From Pseudoneurospora amorphoporcata (taxonomy: Eukaryota; Ascomycota; Sordariomycetes; Sordariales; Sordariaceae), in contig MU859126.1 in NCBI GenBank assembly GCA_033297205.1, positions 100,572-164,571 of the forward strand: 64,000 nucleotides of DNA, given 5' to 3'. Made by a program: the position numbers and the translations under genes. Positions 22,087-35,969 of the stretch are shown piece after piece. Every line of letters starts with the position of its first letter. The first letter of the stretch is position 1. The notes below the pieces were generated by a model that searched no databases, was not told the DNA's origin, and saw only the letters and a list, made by a program, of their open reading frames with translations.

Positions 22087-25000
22087 ATGCCCAACACATC
22101 TCTACGGCAACAGCCTCAAAAGGGCTACCGTCGTGGTGGCAAGAACGCCTACCATGGCGGATCCAAGACACGAACTTTCGCTGCCTCGGCCAGCGCGCGC
22201 GGCGAGGCTACCTCGATAGACGAAAAGTGGGAAAGGACAGCCCTCGCGAACCAGATCGACGAGAACATGGGCTTCGCCCGATACGATGCCGGAAAGAAAC
22301 GCGAAGGCTGGCTGGTCAACGTACAAGCGACAGCAGTCGACGACCCCCGAATCCCAGGCGGCGGCGGCCGCTCGGCACTCGACTGCTACTTCATCGAAGA
22401 GGACGGGTCAACATTCAAAGCCACGGTCGAATACGAGCCCTACTTCCTTGTTGCATGTCGAAAAGGTCACGAAGGCGAGGTGGAGGAATGGTGCAAGAGA
22501 GTGCCCGGTGGCGGCTGCGTCAAGTCCATCCGGAGGGTCGACAAGGAAGATCTCAAGATGCCCAACCACTTGTTGGGCTATCGCCGGACATTCTTGGAGC
22601 TGAGGTTTCATAACGTGCAGGACTTGATGTCGGCCAAGCGCGATGTCATGCCCATTGCGGAAAAGAACAAGAAGGGCATGGATGCTATGGATACATATGC
22701 TGAAGTAGCATCGTGGGTAGCACCTCTTCTCATGTACAGGCTGACCACCGCTGCTGACACACATAACCCCCAAATAGAGCGAACGGCGGGTTTGATCTCT
22801 TTGATGACGATTCACGAAATGACGAGCGACGACATAATGCTGGTTTTGCAGACGCGAGCGATTTCATTGTTGATATCCGGGAATACGACGTCCCATACCA
22901 TGTGAGAGTAATGATAGACCTGGGTCAGTTCTCCCTGCACAACTCCCAGCGTGTGCTCGACTGACCGTCCACAACAGACATACGGGTTGCTAAATGGTAC
23001 CATGTCGAGGCCAAGAATGGAGTCACGACAATAAAAGTAAACGAGGAGCGTTTGGCCATGGCCGACCCCGTCGTAATGGCGTACGATATCGAGACCACCA
23101 AGCTGCCACTCAAGTTTCCCGACGCCGCTATCGACCAGATTATGATGGTCTCATACATGATCGACGGCCAGGGTTTCCTAATCACAAATAGAGAGATCAT
23201 CTCCGAAGACATTGCTGATTTCGACTACACACCAAAACCCGAATACCAAGGTCCGTTTATGATCTTCAACGAACCGGACGAAAAGGCCCTTATCGAGAGA
23301 TTCTTCCTGCATATCAAGGAGGCTCGCCCGACCGTCATCGCCACTTACAACGGTGACTTCTTCGATTGGCCTTTCGTGGAGGCTCGTGCTAGTATCAATG
23401 GTATCGACATGTACCACGAGATCGGCTGGAAGAAGGACAGCGAGGATCAGTACAAGTGCAACTACAGCGTTCACATGGACTGTTTCCACTGGGTAAACCG
23501 TGACAGTTACCTGCCCCAGGGTAGCAGAGGTCTCAAGGCCGTCACCGTTGCCAAGCTTGGATACGACCCCGACGAACTCGACCCCGAGCTCATGACGCCG
23601 TATGCGAGCGAGAGGCCGCAGACACTGGCTGAATACTCCGTCTCCGATGCCGTTGCCACATACTATCTGTACATGAAATATGTGCACCCTTTCATCTTCT
23701 CTCTGTGCACCATCTTGCCTCTAGGCCCAGACGATACACTAAGAAAGGGAACCGGTACGTTATGCGAGATGTTGCTAATGGTACAGGCTTACCAAAAGGA
23801 GATCGTGTTACCCAACAAACATATCCAACCTAAAGAGTCCTTCTGGGAAGGACATCTACTGGACTCGGAAACATACGTTGGTGGTCACGTTGAAAGTATC
23901 GAAGCTGGTGTCTTCCGCGCCGATATTCCCGTCAATTTTACAGTTGATCCGACGGCAGTGGACGAGCTGATTCGGGATCTTGATGCTGCCCTTACATTCA
24001 GTATTACGGTTGAAGAGAAGAAGGAGTTGAGCGACATCACCAACTACGACGAGGTCAAGGAGCAGATCACGGCCAAGTTGATGAACCTCAAGGAGACTCC
24101 CAATCGACTGGAACGGCCTCTCATTTACCATCTTGATGTCGCCTCCATGTACCCCAACATCATGACAACCAACCGATTGCAACCCGATTCCATGATCTCC
24201 GAGTCAACTTGTGCAGCATGCGACTTCAACCGCCCAGGAAAGACTTGCGACAGAAGACTGCCGTGGGCCTGGAGAGGAGAGTACCTTCCAGCCAAGCGTG
24301 ACGAATACAACATGATTCGCCACGCACTTGAGAACGAGAGATTTCCGGGGAAATACCCGAACAGCCCAATGCGGTCATTTCAAGACCTCAGTGCAGACGA
24401 ACAAGCCACCCTCATCCGAAAGAGACTGCAACTCTACTCACAAAAGGTGTACCACAAGATCCACGATTCTACCACCATTGTCCGGGAAGCCATTATCTGC
24501 CAGCGCGAGAACCCCTTCTACATCAACACAGTCCGTGACTTCCGTGACCGTCGATACGACTACAAGGGCAAGGCCAAGGTGTGGAAGGGCAAGACGGATG
24601 CACTCAAGAGCGCGGGGGCATCCGCGTCCGAGGTCGACAATGCCAAGAAGATGATCATCTTGTTCGATTCCTTGCAGCTGGCTCACAAGGTCATTCTCAA
24701 CTCTTTCTACGGATACGTCATGAGAAAGGGATCCAGATGGTACTCGATGGAAATGGCCGGTGTCACCTGTTTGACGGGCGCGACCATTATCCAGTTGGCG
24801 AGACAGCTGATTGAACGACTGGGTCGTCCACTTGAGCTGGACACGGATGGTATCTGGTGCATGTTGCCGGCGACATTCCCAGAGAACTTTGTGTTCAAGC
24901 TCAAGAATGGCAAGAAGATGACCATCTCCTACCCTTGTGTCATGTTGAACCATCTGGTCCATGACAAGTTTACCAACCACCAGTATCAGGACTTGGTCGA

Positions 25001-28000
25001 TCCGAAGACGTTCAAGTACGAAACGCACAGCGACAACTCCATCTTCTTCGAAGTCGATGGACCCTACAAGGCCATGATTCTACCTACCTCAAAGGAAGAA
25101 GACAAGAACTTGAAGAAGAGATATGCCGTATTCAACGACGACGGCAGTCTTGCTGAGCTCAAGGGTTTCGAAGTGAAGCGAAGAGGCGAACTGAAGCTCA
25201 TCAAGATCTTCCAGCAGCAGATTTTCAAGTTTTTCCTGGAGGGTACCACCCTGGCGGAATGCTATACTGCTGTCGCCAAGGTCGCGAACCGCTGGCTTGA
25301 TGTACTCCATAGCAAGGGTGCAACACTTGCGGACGAAGAACTCATGGAACTGATTTCGGAGAACCGCAGCATGACCAAGACGTTGGAGGAGTACGGAAGT
25401 CAAAAGTCAACATCCATCACCACTGCCAAGCGTCTTGCGGACTTTTTGGGCGAGCAGATGGTCAAAGACAAGGGCTTGAACTGCAAGTTTATTATTTGCG
25501 CTCGGCCCAAGAATGCCCCGGTTACTGAACGAGCGGTGCCCGTTGCCATCTTCTCGGCCGAGGAGGCAACGAAGAGGATGTATCTCAAAAAATGGCTCAA
25601 GGAGGAGCCTGCCGATACCGACCCTCGAGCACTCCTTGACTGGGATTACTATCTCGAACGTCTCGGGTCCGTCATCCAGAAGCTTATCACCATCCCAGCC
25701 GCTCTGCAAAAGGTTCGCAACCCGGTACCGCGTGTGCCGCATCCGGACTGGCTGCAGCGGAGGATCAACATCAAGGAGGATAAGATGAAGCAAAAGAAGC
25801 TCACTGACTTGTTCGGGCCTACCACCAAAGGCCCTTTGCAAGACATTACCCGCCTCGCCAACGGTACCCAGCTAGACGATATGGAGGATTTCGGGAACTT
25901 GCTGAAGCCCAAGACTGTCAGTGATGCCATTTCTGCCACGCAGAAAACGGCGTCGGGCCAGAAACGGAAGGATCCGGAGCCAGCAGCGGCCGAGAACCCG
26001 GACCCGTTTGCGGCGCTTCCTAAGAAGATGCCGTCGCCCAGCGAGGATTACGCCGCTTTCTTGGAGTACCAGAAGCAAAAGTGGAAGCTCCAGAAGCAGG
26101 CAAGGGCTCGTAGGCGGCATTTGTTCGGCGAGAAGCGTGGCAATGCCCAGAGTAACATCCAGCAGACGTTCCGCAGTCAGGCCGAGATGACATTCCGAAA
26201 CACTTGGCAATTGCTTCAGCTGCGGGCATCAGACAGTCCAGGCATTGTCATCGCTCATGTGCTGATCGATGCCAAGATCCACACTCTCAAGATCAATGTG
26301 CCCCGACAAGTATTCTTGAATTTGAAGAGCAGGGATCTGCCGGATATTGAGGTTGAGGGTTGCCATGTTGAACAGGTCGGCCATACTTTGCCTAATGGCC
26401 ATTCATCTGTGCATCTCTTCAAGCTTACGGTGCCGGAGGACATCTACTTTGCTGAAGCAGAAAAGTTCTCTCTGCTGTTCAACCATCCCAGTGTGGAAGG
26501 CGTGTATGAGAAGCAGCTACCGCTCAACATGCGCGCCCTTCTTCAGCTCGGAAATCTTTGCACCATTGACGATAGCCAAGCTGGGGTGCTTGGAAAGGGT
26601 CTTGACCAAGGATTCGACCTGTCCGGGTTGAAGAGGCCACTCAAGCCGAGGGAGTACCTGGGCGGTGCCCGTATGGCCTACATCTATCTGTCCCACATTA
26701 GTGCTGGTGAGCGTCAGATCTTTGGTTTTTTCTCCACCACCAGTGACCAAGCCCATGTCATTATCCAGCAGAGGACCAAGGATGGAGGGCAAGACTTGCC
26801 AAACATCAACAAGCTCTATGCCGACATGCTGGCAAGGAGGAACCAGGAGGCTGCCGGGGCGGATTGGCAAGAGTGCTTCCCGTACCAGGAGAAGTTGAAC
26901 ATCAAGATCACCCAGGTCACCACCCGCCGGAAAGCATTCCTTGAGGTTGGTGATATTGTCAAGAAACTCAGGAAGGAAGAGTCTGGACCGACTATGGTGG
27001 TCATCCAATCCTCGCAGCGCAATCTCTTGGTTCACGAGATCCCCATCTTGGGAGAGTTCCCTGTCATGCCATTGCGGTACGATCAAGGGGACAGCTCACT
27101 GCCCCCATTGGGATGGCAGAGCGTGGTGGCCCGTCGGTTGGTCAACCACTACCTCAGCCTGGGTTCCTGGATCACGCATATGACGGCTCTTGCTCGATAC
27201 GGCGACGTACCGCTATGCAACTTGGAGCGAGACGATCCCCGATTCCTGATCGATATCGCATATGCTCGCCGGCTCATGGCCAACAATGTCGTGCTCTGGT
27301 GGTCGCCGAGTCCGCGCCCCGACCACGCTGGATACGAAAAGGATGATGTGGTTGGCCCCCTCGACCAGGTCCAGATGCCGTCTGTCAACAATCCCGGCAC
27401 TTATGCCTCGGTGTGTATAGATCTCGAGGTGCGAAACTTGGCCATCAACACCATCCTCACTTCTTCGCTCATCAATGAGCTGGAAGGTGCGGAGAGCATT
27501 TCGTTCAATCCCGCAGCCGATTCGAACGGTAATGGAGACGGCGAAGAGTTCCTCTACTCGGAGAACGCCTTTGCCAATGCTGGCGTGCAGGTGCTCCGCG
27601 AGATGGTCAAGTCGTGGTGGGCAGAAGCTTGCAAAGGGTCCACCATGGCCGACGTGATGGTCCAGCACTTGGTCCGTTGGGTTGAGTCTCCAGCCTCGTG
27701 TCTGTACGATCGCGCTCTGCACTACTACGTTCAGATGATGAGCCGCAAGGCGCTCCTCCAGCTCATGGCCGATTTCCGTCGCGTGGGATCGCATGTCATC
27801 TTTGCCAGCTCCAACAGACTTCTCCTGCAGACCACCAAGTCCGAGGTCGGCAATGCTTACGCATATTCCCAGTACATCCTGAAGAGCATTAAGGGTAAAC
27901 CGCTCTTTCACTTCATCGATCTTGAAATCAAGGAGTACTGGGACTACCTGGTGTGGTACGACGAGTTCAACTACGGCGGCAAAGCGACACAAGAAATTCT

Positions 28001-29072
28001 CGAGCAGGATGAGCAAAACCTGCAAATGATCATGCACTGGCAAATGGCCACCTTTCTCCCCGTCCGTCTGCAGCCCATCTTCCGTGACTGGGTCGTCGAG
28101 TTCATCCAGCTCATGCATAGCATCAAACGGCCCTCCTTCGGCAGCGACCCAACATCCACGCCGCGTCTCACCCAACTGCCCGTCAACATGCGGCGTGGCA
28201 ACGGCGGCAATCCAGGCGAGGACGGCGCCGGCGGCATCGGGCAAATCATCCTCGGCAAAGCCTTTGAGAAGCCACTGAAAAAAGAAATCGCCAATCTCAT
28301 CAACACCCAAAAGCGCGAGCTCCTGCATCCGGAGCTGGCAGGCGATTACACCTTCCCGCAACTACCGGGATCTCACCTGTCTCATCTGTCTTGGTCTGCG
28401 TCCAAGTCTAGTAGCAAGAATGCTGCTGCGGGCAAAAAAGTAGCAGCGTCGGCCAACCCGGTCCTCGAACTCGTCAAGGCCCTGATGCAAGTTTTGTCGC
28501 TAGACAAGAACATCACGCTCGAGGCGAGGTTGCTGCGCAAGGAACTGCTTGCCATGTTCGACGTGCGCGAGTTCAGCAAGGACGGCGCGTTCCAGAATCC
28601 GTCTGAGAGTCTGAGGTTGGCGCAGTTTAGCTGCGATAATTGCACCATGGCTAGGGATATTGATCTCTGCCGAGACGAGGATTTCATGGACTCTGCTATA
28701 TCTGGGTCTGAAGTCCCAGGAGGAGCGGCGGAGCTGGAAGGTGCACAACAACAACAGCAACAACGAGAAAAGGGAAGATGGAAGTGTCCCTATTGCGGAA
28801 TGGACTACGACCGCAACGAAATCGAGGAGAGACTGGTGGCCGAGGTGGAGGCCATGGTGGTGGAGTGGACGACGCAGGACCTCAAGTGTGGCAGGTGCGG
28901 GGCGCTGAGGGTGAACGAGTTCATGGAGCATTGTACGTGTTCTGGGGAGTGGAGGGAGCTGGTTAAGCGGGAGGAGGTGATGAGGAGGCTGAAGGTGTAT
29001 AGGAATGTGGCGAGGTATTATGGGTTGAGGATGTTGGGAGATGTGGTGGAGGGGGTTGTTGGGGGGCTGTGA
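22087..29072 (+). CDS. pol2: DNA polymerase epsilon catalytic subunit
   Basis: Exons 22087-22712, 22778-22923 and 22978-29072 give 2288 aa, close to the yeast length. This is the leading-strand replicative polymerase. Proofreading residues are D294 and E296 (YDIETT), the YNGDFFDW motif near 383, and YSVSDA near 478. Polymerase motif A is DVASMYPNI near 643, motif B is KVILNSFYGY, and motif C is LDTDGIWC near 878. Cysteines near 668-682 (CAAC, KTC) and in ICQRENP near 763 match the iron-sulphur site of the catalytic domain. A PIP-like QKKLTDLF lies near 1197. The inactive C-terminal polymerase half ends in two zinc or Fe-S motifs (CDNC...CPYC and CGRC...CTC). A Q-rich insert separates parts of the first C-terminal module. 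Confidence 0.98.
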
Positions 29073-31415
29073 TGTGCTTTTTTCTACCGTAGGCATTCTG
29101 AGGATTATGGGAGTTGCCTTGTACGTGTGTATCTTGGAAAGCATTTCCATGCAGATGCCCTTTTTTTTTTTGTTTATCTAAAGCTTCTTTGACTGGTCAG
29201 TGTTGATATCCCCTGGTTGAAGCTTCAAGCTGGCGAGAAGTGCGAGAAGTTCAACATTTATCGGCCCGGAATACGTCAGATAGGCGTCAATCCAAGACCA
29301 TGAGAGCATCGGTCAACATGTCAACTCGGACGTAAGTAAGAAATTGCACATGGCATTGTTTGTTATTATGTTGGTGGTATCTGCTCAATGTACCTTATCC
29401 TTGCGGCACACTTTTGTTCGCCCTCCAATTGAAGGACCCCTGTCGGTAATGGTTTCCAGGCTGGCGGTGTGGGTCGTAGTGCCACCTGAAAATACAGGGT
29501 GTTTTAACAGAGACTAACAGAAGAAAGTGTTGGGACCTGCAAATGTTGATAGAAGCTTGTTTGCGCTTCGACGCTAAAAAGTTCCCCCGGTGTTACATGG
29601 GCTGGCTGAAGAGCTTGATTGAACCTCCGTCAAACGTACCAACATCAAACCAACACCAAACAACAATACGACATAGTCGCATTGGTGGACATTTCGCAAC
29701 AATGCTAAAAAGAGGACTCCTTCTCTTTATCAGGAGCCAACCTTCCTCGTCAAGCCAGATTCTTCACCAGCGCACGCTGACATGTTGGACAGCCGTCTCG
29801 GTAAGCGACCGCCAACCACCATCATGTCGTCGTCGCCCAACCACTGGAGGACGAGAGGATTCGAGATGATGCGTAAAGCTTACCTCTGGACCCGGAGTCT
29901 TTTCGACAATGATACATCATCTTGAACCTCCAAAAGTCCAACATTACACTCGCTCACTCATCCGCTCCAGTCTAACGCAAAATGTGCCCTCCAGATTTCT
30001 GCGCTTTCTGGACATGTCAAGACGCACTTCCTTCCACTTGCACATGCTGCTGCATAGTACAGCCAGCCAGCCAGCCAGCCAGCCCGCTTGGCTTGACGGC
30101 GTCCAATAGCGGCGGCCCCAGATCACAGTTTTCGGTTGAGCCGCAGTTTTCACAGCATGGCTACACCGTGTGAAAAATGAACGGCCAGTGAAGAACCTCG
30201 CCGGTTCATCGGGTGATAGCATCATTCAGACCGCCTTATCTCAGCTCAGCCCGAGAAGAACAACCGAGCCCATCGACACAATCCATGGGAAACGCCAACG
30301 GCTTTTATTGCGCCAATCATATTACCGCATAAAATGAGAGCAAACAATTTCTCAACTAGACGGATGGAGGCTTACAGCCCCAACACCCATTTGCCAGTTG
30401 GCTGACTTTGGCTTTCTTCGAGACGTTCTAGCCAGCCACAGTTCAAGTGTTTAACGGCTAACAACTGGTCGGCTTGCTTCTTTTCTTACCATGTCTCTTC
30501 ACTTGCCTAGGTAGCTACATAGCCGAGCCTTCAAAGCACAACTCACATTGCTCATGTACGGATGCCACCACTTTCCCTTTGTTGGTACAACAAGCTAATG
30601 CATCTCTCAGCTCAGTGACGGTAATCCCGTCGTTATTCCCCCATCAACCCTCGCCGGGAGCCTTCATCCGGGATTTCTCGAGCTAAGAGGTCCACCCAGA
30701 ATATCATTCCGAGTTTTACGCAGAGCCGCCCCGGCATGATTAACGGAGCAGCCGAGGAGCCGGGAAGATGAAGAGGAGAGCTGTGATAACGGACCTTTGG
30801 CCCTTTTGGTTACCAAGTCCATCTCCGCCTCACTACCTAGCTTCACCCTTACCTCGGTCCACCTCACCGTGCATGGCGCTCATCATCCAGTGATGAGAGA
30901 AGGCGAGGAAAAGAACCGGCCCATACTATTGTCATGGAGGCAGCCATCTCACTCAAACGTCATGGTTTAGCACACTCAAGGTGGCTCAACGATGGCGGAT
31001 TTCACTTAGATTGGCTAGTTGGGCCTAATCTGGTGGCCTCCTTTGTTGTTATGATGCTGTTTTCTTATCCCGAGCTTCATCTTCCCTATCAACGATGAGT
31101 TATTGAAAGCTTGATATCACCCCGCAAACTCAAACCTTAATCCCTACTCTTCCTTCCGTTATCCTCACTTCCTCTTTTCTTTGACTCATTGTGCCTTTTT
31201 CACCACCAGTGGTCTCCTGTCCTAGTTTTCCATCGTTGCTAGGCAAGATCTGACCTCAAGAAAACCCCCTATCCCACGTAACATCCGGTCCGTTTGCTTC
31301 GACAGATCACTTACATAACGCCGGTGTTACTCCTGGGAGATATCAGCGTCCAGCTACGGTTGATTTCACTCCTCATCCAATCTTTCGTTTCCAAAGCGAG
31401 GAAAAACCAGTACCG
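29073..31415. other. Gene-free stretch of 2.3 kb
   Basis: Contains the polymerase epsilon 3' flank with a T11 run near 29160, an (AGCC)6 microsatellite at 30061-30084, and the probable promoter of the MFS gene. No coding frame is convincing. Confidence 0.45.
30061..30084. repeat. (AGCC)6 microsatellite
   Basis: Six perfect copies of AGCC in noncoding sequence. Confidence 0.9.
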
Positions 31416-34400
31416 ATGGCCGAACAACACCAGCAGCCAGCCCACCACCAAAATGACCCGGAAAAGCGCGATAGTGGGCCGCCTACGTCCGACGTCCTGC
31501 CCCCAATGGCGCTACTAATAGCCTCCCATCATCCGCCTGGACCTCATCGCTCGTACTCGGAACCCGTCCCGATGGTCAACCAGCACCACCATACTCGCCA
31601 GCCACCACGTGCGGGGAACTCTTCAACCGACGACGATGAGGAGGTCTTAGTCCGCGTCCTCGACCCCTCCAAGCTCGAAGAAAACATACCCTCGTTCGAA
31701 GACTGGAAGCCCGGCAAGCAGGAGCTGGCAGTCATGATCACCATGGCCATCATCAGTCTTATGGTCGCGCTCGACGCCACCATCCTCGTGTCCGTCCTGC
31801 CTACACTGGCCGAAGACTTTGGAGGAACCTCGACGGACGCCTTCTGGGCGGGGACGTCCTATCTCCTCACATGTGCTGTGTGCCAGCCCTTCATCGCGGC
31901 CTTGTCGGACATTTTTGGGCGCAAGGAGATGCTCTTCGCCAGTGTCCTGCTCTTCACTCTGGGCACGGCTCTGTGCGCACCCATTGCTAAGGGCTTTGCA
32001 GTGTTCTTTGCTGGCAGATCAGTGCAGGGAATCGGGGGTGGTGGGATCATCACCATGGGCCAGGTCATCTTTGCGGACATTGTGCCGCTGAGGCAGAGGC
32101 CAAAGTATTTTGCAATTGTGCTGGCAGCGTGGGCGCTGGGGAGCGTGCTGGGACCGTTGATTGGAGGGCTCTTTGTTGAACATGCGATTTGGAGGTGGTG
32201 CTTCTATTTGAACGTGAGTTTGCGGTTTCTCGAAGTTAGTAGGGGACTATAATTGCTAATGAAAACAATAGTTCCCCTTTTGCGCAATGGGCTTGCTTCT
32301 TGTGCCCGCCTTTGTCAAACTCACCACCAAGAAAACCTCTCTGGGCTCCAAGCTGGCCAGAGTCGACTGGCTCGGAGGCTTCCTCTTTATCGGAGGACTG
32401 ACCAGCTTCCTCGTCGGCATGTCCTGGGCTGGTATCCAGTTCGAGTGGCGCAGCGTGCAGACCATCGTGCCTATGACCGTTGGCGGCGTCAGTGTCCTTG
32501 CCTCCATCATCTGGGAGAGATACGGCGCCCGTGAACCCTTCCTTCGCGCATCACTCTTCCGCTCGCGCTCCGCCATTGCTGCCTACGGCTGTGCCCTGTT
32601 CCAGGGCCTCATTCTGTTCTGCGCCCTCTACTACGTGCCCTTCTACTTCACTGCCGTTCGCTTTACCTCGCCCACCCAGTCCGGTCTCAACATCTTCCCC
32701 GTCACTTGCCTTCTCCTTCCAGGATCGATTATCATCTCTCTCATGACGTCCCGTATGGGACGCTTCCGCTGGTCCATCTGGAGCGGTTGGGTGCTCGCGA
32801 CCATCGGCTGTGGTCTGCTTCACTACCTGAAGCAAGACACCAAGACCGCCATCTGGGCCGTCATCCTCGCCATCTTCGGAATCGGCCACGGCATGCTCCT
32901 GACGAGCGTCAACGTCGGCATCCAAGCCATTAGCCAGGTCGAAGACGCCGGCAGCGCCGCGGCCATGTACGCCTTCATGCGCACCCTCGGCATGTCTCTC
33001 GGTGTCGCCATCGGCGGCACCGTGTTCCAGAACGTAATGGTCAAGCGGCTCGGGGAGCTCGGCTTGCCCGTCGAGATCGCGCACAATTCGGAGCAGTTCG
33101 TCCGCCAGATGGCGGCCATGGACCCCAGCGATCCCGTGCGTGTTGGCGCCCTTGAGGGGTACGTTGCCGGGTTCCATGGCGTCTACTGGACCATCACCGG
33201 TGCCGGTGTGGCCGCGCTGATCTGCAGCCTGTTCATCCAGCACCATAGCATGGATAAGATCCTCGAGTCCAAGTTCGTCTTGCGCGGCGCAAAGGTGCCG
33301 CCTGTCATGTTCACTAATGCAAAGCCGGGACAGACGGTGACAGCGCCGGCGCCTGTCACGGCTGTTGTGTCGAATCCGCACAGCAACAACAACAACAACA
33401 ACCACCATGGTGGTAGTGCCGCCATAGCTGATTCGCATGCCGCAGCCAATCCTTCGCGCAATAGCGAAAGACTGCCCAGACTATTTGGTGGTGGCGGTGG
33501 TGCCACCCATTCCCCCGTCCCATCGAAGCCAGCTTCGACAAAGTCCACCGGTACCGATACGGACAGCAGCAATGGGAAAGAAGCAGTGGTAGAAGAGCAT
33601 AACAACAGTAACGGTACCTACAACTGCGCGCCTTCCTCGTCCACCAGTACGGATAACAAGCGGGCTTTTGAGCAGACTCAATCGCAGAAGCAACCGCAGT
33701 CGCAAGATGGAGAAGAATCCACCGATTCGGAGGCAGCTAGATGGGAGCGGGCTGTGGCTGTCACTTACTGCAATGAGCCGGATGGACAGAGATACCCCGT
33801 TTTTATGCTCACTGAGGACGCACCCCAGGCACAAGGACATGATGCCCAGGCGCATGCGCAGGCGCAGCCTCAGGCACAGGAGGAGGCCGCTGTCGATGCC
33901 CAGGTTCTGAACAACGCCGGTATAAGCGGCAGCGGAAGCGGAACCTCCAACAGATACTCAACGATCTCGACCGCCTCCCTCTCCTCTTCCTCTTCGTTAT
34001 CTAGCTCTGCGGACTTAGCCGGTTCATCTCGACCATCCGCCTCTTCCTCTTCGTCGTCGTCACCATACGGCGTCAGTAATAAGGAAAATATCGACGACAA
34101 CAACAACAACCTCTCTTCGCTCAACAACCGCGGCGACCTCGACGAGTCATTCAGAAGTGACTCCTCCTCCTCCTCCTCTGCCGCCTCTGCTGACGTCGAG
34201 CTCCCCCGCGCGAGAATTCTCTTGGTTCGACAAGTCGAAGTCGTCTCTATTCCCCGGGCGGAGCTAGAAGCTGCTAGGGAGGAGGAGAGACATGCTGAGA
34301 TTGAGATCCCGTCGTCGTCGTCGACGACGACGAGTGAACAGAGGCTGGGGAGTGAGACTGGGAAGGTAGTGATGCTGACGGATCTTGGCGATGGACAAGA

Positions 34401-34581
34401 GCAACGACAACATAAAGGGCAGGAACAGCAACAGCAACGTCAACAACCACGGAAAACCTCGTCACCATCACTAGAGGCCAGGACTCTGTACGAAGATGCT
34501 CGATCGGATATGAGTGCCGGTGATGGTGAAATCACAGTAGCGGGGCCGGGGGGTGTTAGTAGGGGGATATGGGAGGCTTGA
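31416..34581 (+). CDS. MFS drug:H+ antiporter (DHA2-type) with long tail
   Basis: Exons 31416-32213 and 32272-34581 give 1035 aa. Residues about 95-585 are a 14-helix major facilitator. Motif A is ALSDIFGRKEM after helix 2 and the antiporter motif C is LGSVLGPLIGG in helix 5, as in proton-coupled multidrug exporters. A cytoplasmic N-terminus of about 100 residues is His/Gln/Pro-rich. The C-terminal 440 or so residues are unusual: Ser, Gln, Asn and Glu runs and acidic patches, probably disordered and cytosolic, perhaps regulatory. Substrate is unknown. No biosynthetic genes are adjacent, so toxin self-export from a cluster is not indicated. Confidence 0.9.
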
Positions 34582-34712
34582 GAGTTTGGGCACGAGCATA
34601 ATTCGATGATTGGGAAAAAAAAGAGAATTTGATTGAAGGGGATGTTGTGTTGGTGGGTAGGCGGTTTAGTTGGGATTTAATCTACTGTCATTTTCCTGGC
34701 TTGGATACACAT

Positions 34713-34737
34713 AGGTAGGTAGGTAGTACGTACGTAC
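34713..34737. repeat. (AGGT)3 / (ACGT)n microsatellite
   Basis: AGGT repeated three times followed by GTACGTACGTAC, in the 3' flank of the MFS gene. Confidence 0.8.
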
Positions 34738-35724
34738 ACACATGGGAATGTGGGATTATGTAGAAAAATTGGATAGCATTTCTCTCTCTTTTTGTATTTA
34801 CAATTATTTGTTTACAGGATACTTGAGTTCTTTCCGGTGTGCTTCCTTCTCTTATCCTCTAACGTCTCTCTCTTTTTTTCTCCCGTTACCCCCTGTCTTG
34901 TGTAACTGAGACTGGCGGTACGTTTATCTTTGAGGGTGTTGTTAGGACTATTGAGGTTGTCATATACCAAATAAGAATAGATGGTGAGATGTATGTACCT
35001 GGAAAACGTCTTGGGCGTTTGTGGTTCTGAAGATACGATAAGAGAAGAGAACCACATGCTTCCTGTCTGTTGAGTGTTGGTATAACCAAGCTTGTCAGAG
35101 AGAAGAGAATGCCGTCCATTCCGTAGTTTGTTCACTTTGAACATTCAACTCCGCTGTTTCTCATTCGTGGTTGGTGGTTGACGCAAACTGGCCAAGTTAG
35201 AAAGGAAGATTCATTCAGTGTTTTTAACCAGTAGAAGTACTTGTAAACCACCATCGAGATGATCTCCTTAGCGGCCCGAAGAAGTTAGGCACCCTAGGCG
35301 TAGTGGCGCACTTATTTTGTCCCCGACGCATACATTCATTGTTCAAGGGACTCGGCGATAGGTAGCCTCTCGCAATCAATCCCCAGTTGCCTCGTTTGTT
35401 TAAGTTGGGTAGATTTTTACCTTTCTTCCTGCTTTACCTCTGATATAAACAAACCCATTCTCTTGTAGCAATACGTCCTGTGACGGAGCACGTCAGATAG
35501 GTATCTTATAGAATTAAGGAGAATGACACGAACTTGTCGAACGGGCACACATTACTCGACGGTAGCTATGTAGCTATCAAGTTCACATTTTCATTTCCTT
35601 GCCCAACGGATATCTCTTCCTGAAACAACTGGGCGAACAGGAGACACCAAGAACGCAATCAATAAGTAAAGATCAGGGAGGAGTGCATGCAGGTATACTT
35701 ACTAATTAATGGATGGATGAAGAC

Positions 35725-35766
35725 AAAAAAAAAAAAAGAAAAAAAAAAGAAAAAAGAAAAAAAAAG
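35725..35766. repeat. A-rich tract with interspersed G
   Basis: About 40 bp of A runs broken by single G residues, next to the tRNA-like remnant. Confidence 0.85.
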
Positions 35767-35858
35767 CTGACTGGAGGGGAATAGTAGTTGAAAAGATGAG
35801 GGGAGTATAAAAAGGTGAAGGCCAAAAAAATCTCAAGTGACTCACTTGCCCGACCGTG

Positions 35859-35969
35859 TCCGAGGACAGGATTCGAACGAACCACTTCCTAGAAAGTAAA
35901 GTGACAGGGACTGACTGACTCACTCATACAGATGTGGCCATCATCTGACAACTAAGCCAACGACCCGGA
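35859..35969 (-). pseudogene. tRNA-like remnant with A and B boxes
   Basis: On the minus strand an A-box-like TGGCTTAGTTGTC (35959-35947) and a B-box GTTCGAATCC (35878-35869) lie about 70 bp apart. The flanking heptamers TCCGGGT and CCTCGGA can form six of seven acceptor pairs, and an oligo-T run (A7 on +, 35824-35830) follows. The T-stem does not pair and no normal anticodon arm can be folded with confidence, so this looks like a decayed intron-containing tRNA or a tRNA-derived element. Confidence 0.3.

Noticed and set aside
27213..28361. 382-codon minus-strand frame
   Set aside because: Antisense shadow of the polymerase epsilon C-terminal half; no domain.
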